From the NCBI GenBank assembly GCA_023457875.1, contig JAEXBC010000358.1, positions 1 to 6,598 on the forward strand: 6,598 nucleotides of DNA, written 5' to 3'. Each line of letters begins with the position of its first letter. Positions within the stretch are counted from its first letter, which is position 1. This document shows positions 6,042 through 6,598 of the stretch, piece after piece. Below the pieces are notes generated by a model that searched no databases, was not told the origin of the DNA, and saw only the letters and a list, made by a program, of their open reading frames with translations. Source of the DNA: Bacillota bacterium. Lineage in GTDB: Bacteria > Bacillota > Clostridia > Lachnospirales > Cellulosilyticaceae. The translations under genes and the position numbers were made by a program.

Positions 6042-6598
6042 TTACCCCTCCATGATGTTTGCTGGTGGTAATGTACTTTCTCTTTCAATTAAACTTGTCC
6101 TAGCTAAAGTCTTTATATGCCCCTTAGAAATGTTGTTCATCTTGTTATGCAATACACTAACAGCTAGACGACCTATTTGCTCTTTATCTACCTGCATCGT
6201 TGTTAATGGTTTGTCTAGTATCTTTCCAAAGGGAATATCATCAAATCCAATAATCGATATATCCTCTGGGACACTAATTTCTTTTTCTTTAAGGGCTTTT
6301 ATTGTACCGATAGCAATCGTATCGTTTGCTGCTATGAATGCTGTGGGCAATGATTGGTTTTCCTCTAGCTGCGCTAACATATTATTGTAAGCACCTTCTA
6401 GATTGGGAGATACGATTTTGATATAGGAAGACTTAGAAGTTAAACCAAGTTTGTCTAACGCTCTAAAATACCCTAGTCTTCTTTGATCAAAATTAGAAAA
6501 TTGAATATTACTATCTATATATCCAATTTCCCTATGCCCTAGATCATATAAATATTTTGCTGCCGTATATATGCCGCCATAGTTATCCATCACTACAC
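6042..6598 (-). CDS. LacI-family transcriptional regulator, N-terminus outside window
   Basis: The frame is open to the window edge and supplies 184 C-terminal residues of a family that usually has 330-340, so the helix-turn-helix, hinge and part of the first effector lobe are missing. The first in-window codons read VVMDNYGG; apparent GTG and ATG starts there are internal codons, since this matches the middle of a LacI protein. What remains is the sugar-binding-type core. It shows DNYGG followed by GHREIGYID, then the segments AFIAANDTIAIG, VPEDISIIGFDD and PLTTMQVDKEQIG, ending with RESTLPP, all standard for this family. The gene precedes the binding-protein gene by 84 bases in the same direction, so it probably controls this cluster and is relieved by the imported sugar or its phosphate. 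Effector and operator cannot be read from the window; activation rather than repression cannot be excluded. Confidence 0.92.
   Translation of the reverse strand, partial: VVMDNYGGIYTAAKYLYDLGHREIGYIDSNIQFSNFDQRRLGYFRALDKLGLTSKSSYIKIVSPNLEGAYNNMLAQLEENQSLPTAFIAANDTIAIGTIKALKEKEISVPEDISIIGFDDIPFGKILDKPLTTMQVDKEQIGRLAVSVLHNKMNNISKGHIKTLARTSLIERESTLPPANIMEG

Noticed and set aside
5881..6390. 169-codon open frame on the plus strand opposite the regulator and the receptor start
   Set aside because: It is antisense to two clearly recognised genes, has no good ribosome site and its predicted protein resembles no family. It crosses the intergenic gap, which explains its length only by chance AT-rich openness.
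6588..6593. GTG or ATG start for a short 182-183 residue protein at the window edge
   Set aside because: The frame stays open upstream and the first residues align with the middle of a LacI-type protein, so these are internal codons of a gene cut by the window.

Overview
All genes in this window lie on the minus strand, so the transcript runs from high to low coordinates. The base composition is AT-rich, most genes start with ATG behind a purine-rich Shine-Dalgarno (GGAGG-type in several), genes are tightly packed, and the binding protein is a lipoprotein. Together these suggest a low-GC Firmicute, most likely a Clostridia member. That placement is inference; no rRNA or other taxonomic marker is present.

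Layout in order of transcription. (1) 6598-6042: C-terminal effector-binding part of a LacI-family regulator, with its DNA-binding N-terminus outside the window. (2) 6041-5958: an 84-base gap with a small inverted repeat and a weak candidate promoter. (3) 5957-4881: a lipoprotein sugar-type substrate-binding protein. (4) 4880-4786: a 95-base gap dominated by a long near-perfect hairpin. (5) 4785-3262: a double-domain RbsA-type ATPase. (6) 3259-2252: an RbsC-type permease, 2 bases after the ATPase. (7) 2202-976: S-methyl-5-thioribose kinase (mtnK). (8) 951-1: S-methyl-5-thioribose-1-phosphate isomerase (mtnA), cut by the window edge about 35 residues before its expected end. No gap between genes exceeds 95 bases.

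The genes read as one uptake-and-catabolism cassette. A binding protein, one ATPase and one permease import a ribose-like compound. MtnK phosphorylates the 1-position of methylthioribose with ATP, and MtnA isomerises the aldose 1-phosphate to the ribulose 1-phosphate. The coupling of a dedicated importer to mtnK-mtnA makes 5-methylthioribose, or the related 5-deoxyribose, the best ligand guess. The upstream LacI-type gene suggests substrate-induced local control. No methionine-type riboswitch is visible, but the start of the operon is not in the window. The individual proteins belong to well-known families; the interest lies in their combination, the regulation and the hairpin behind the binding-protein gene.
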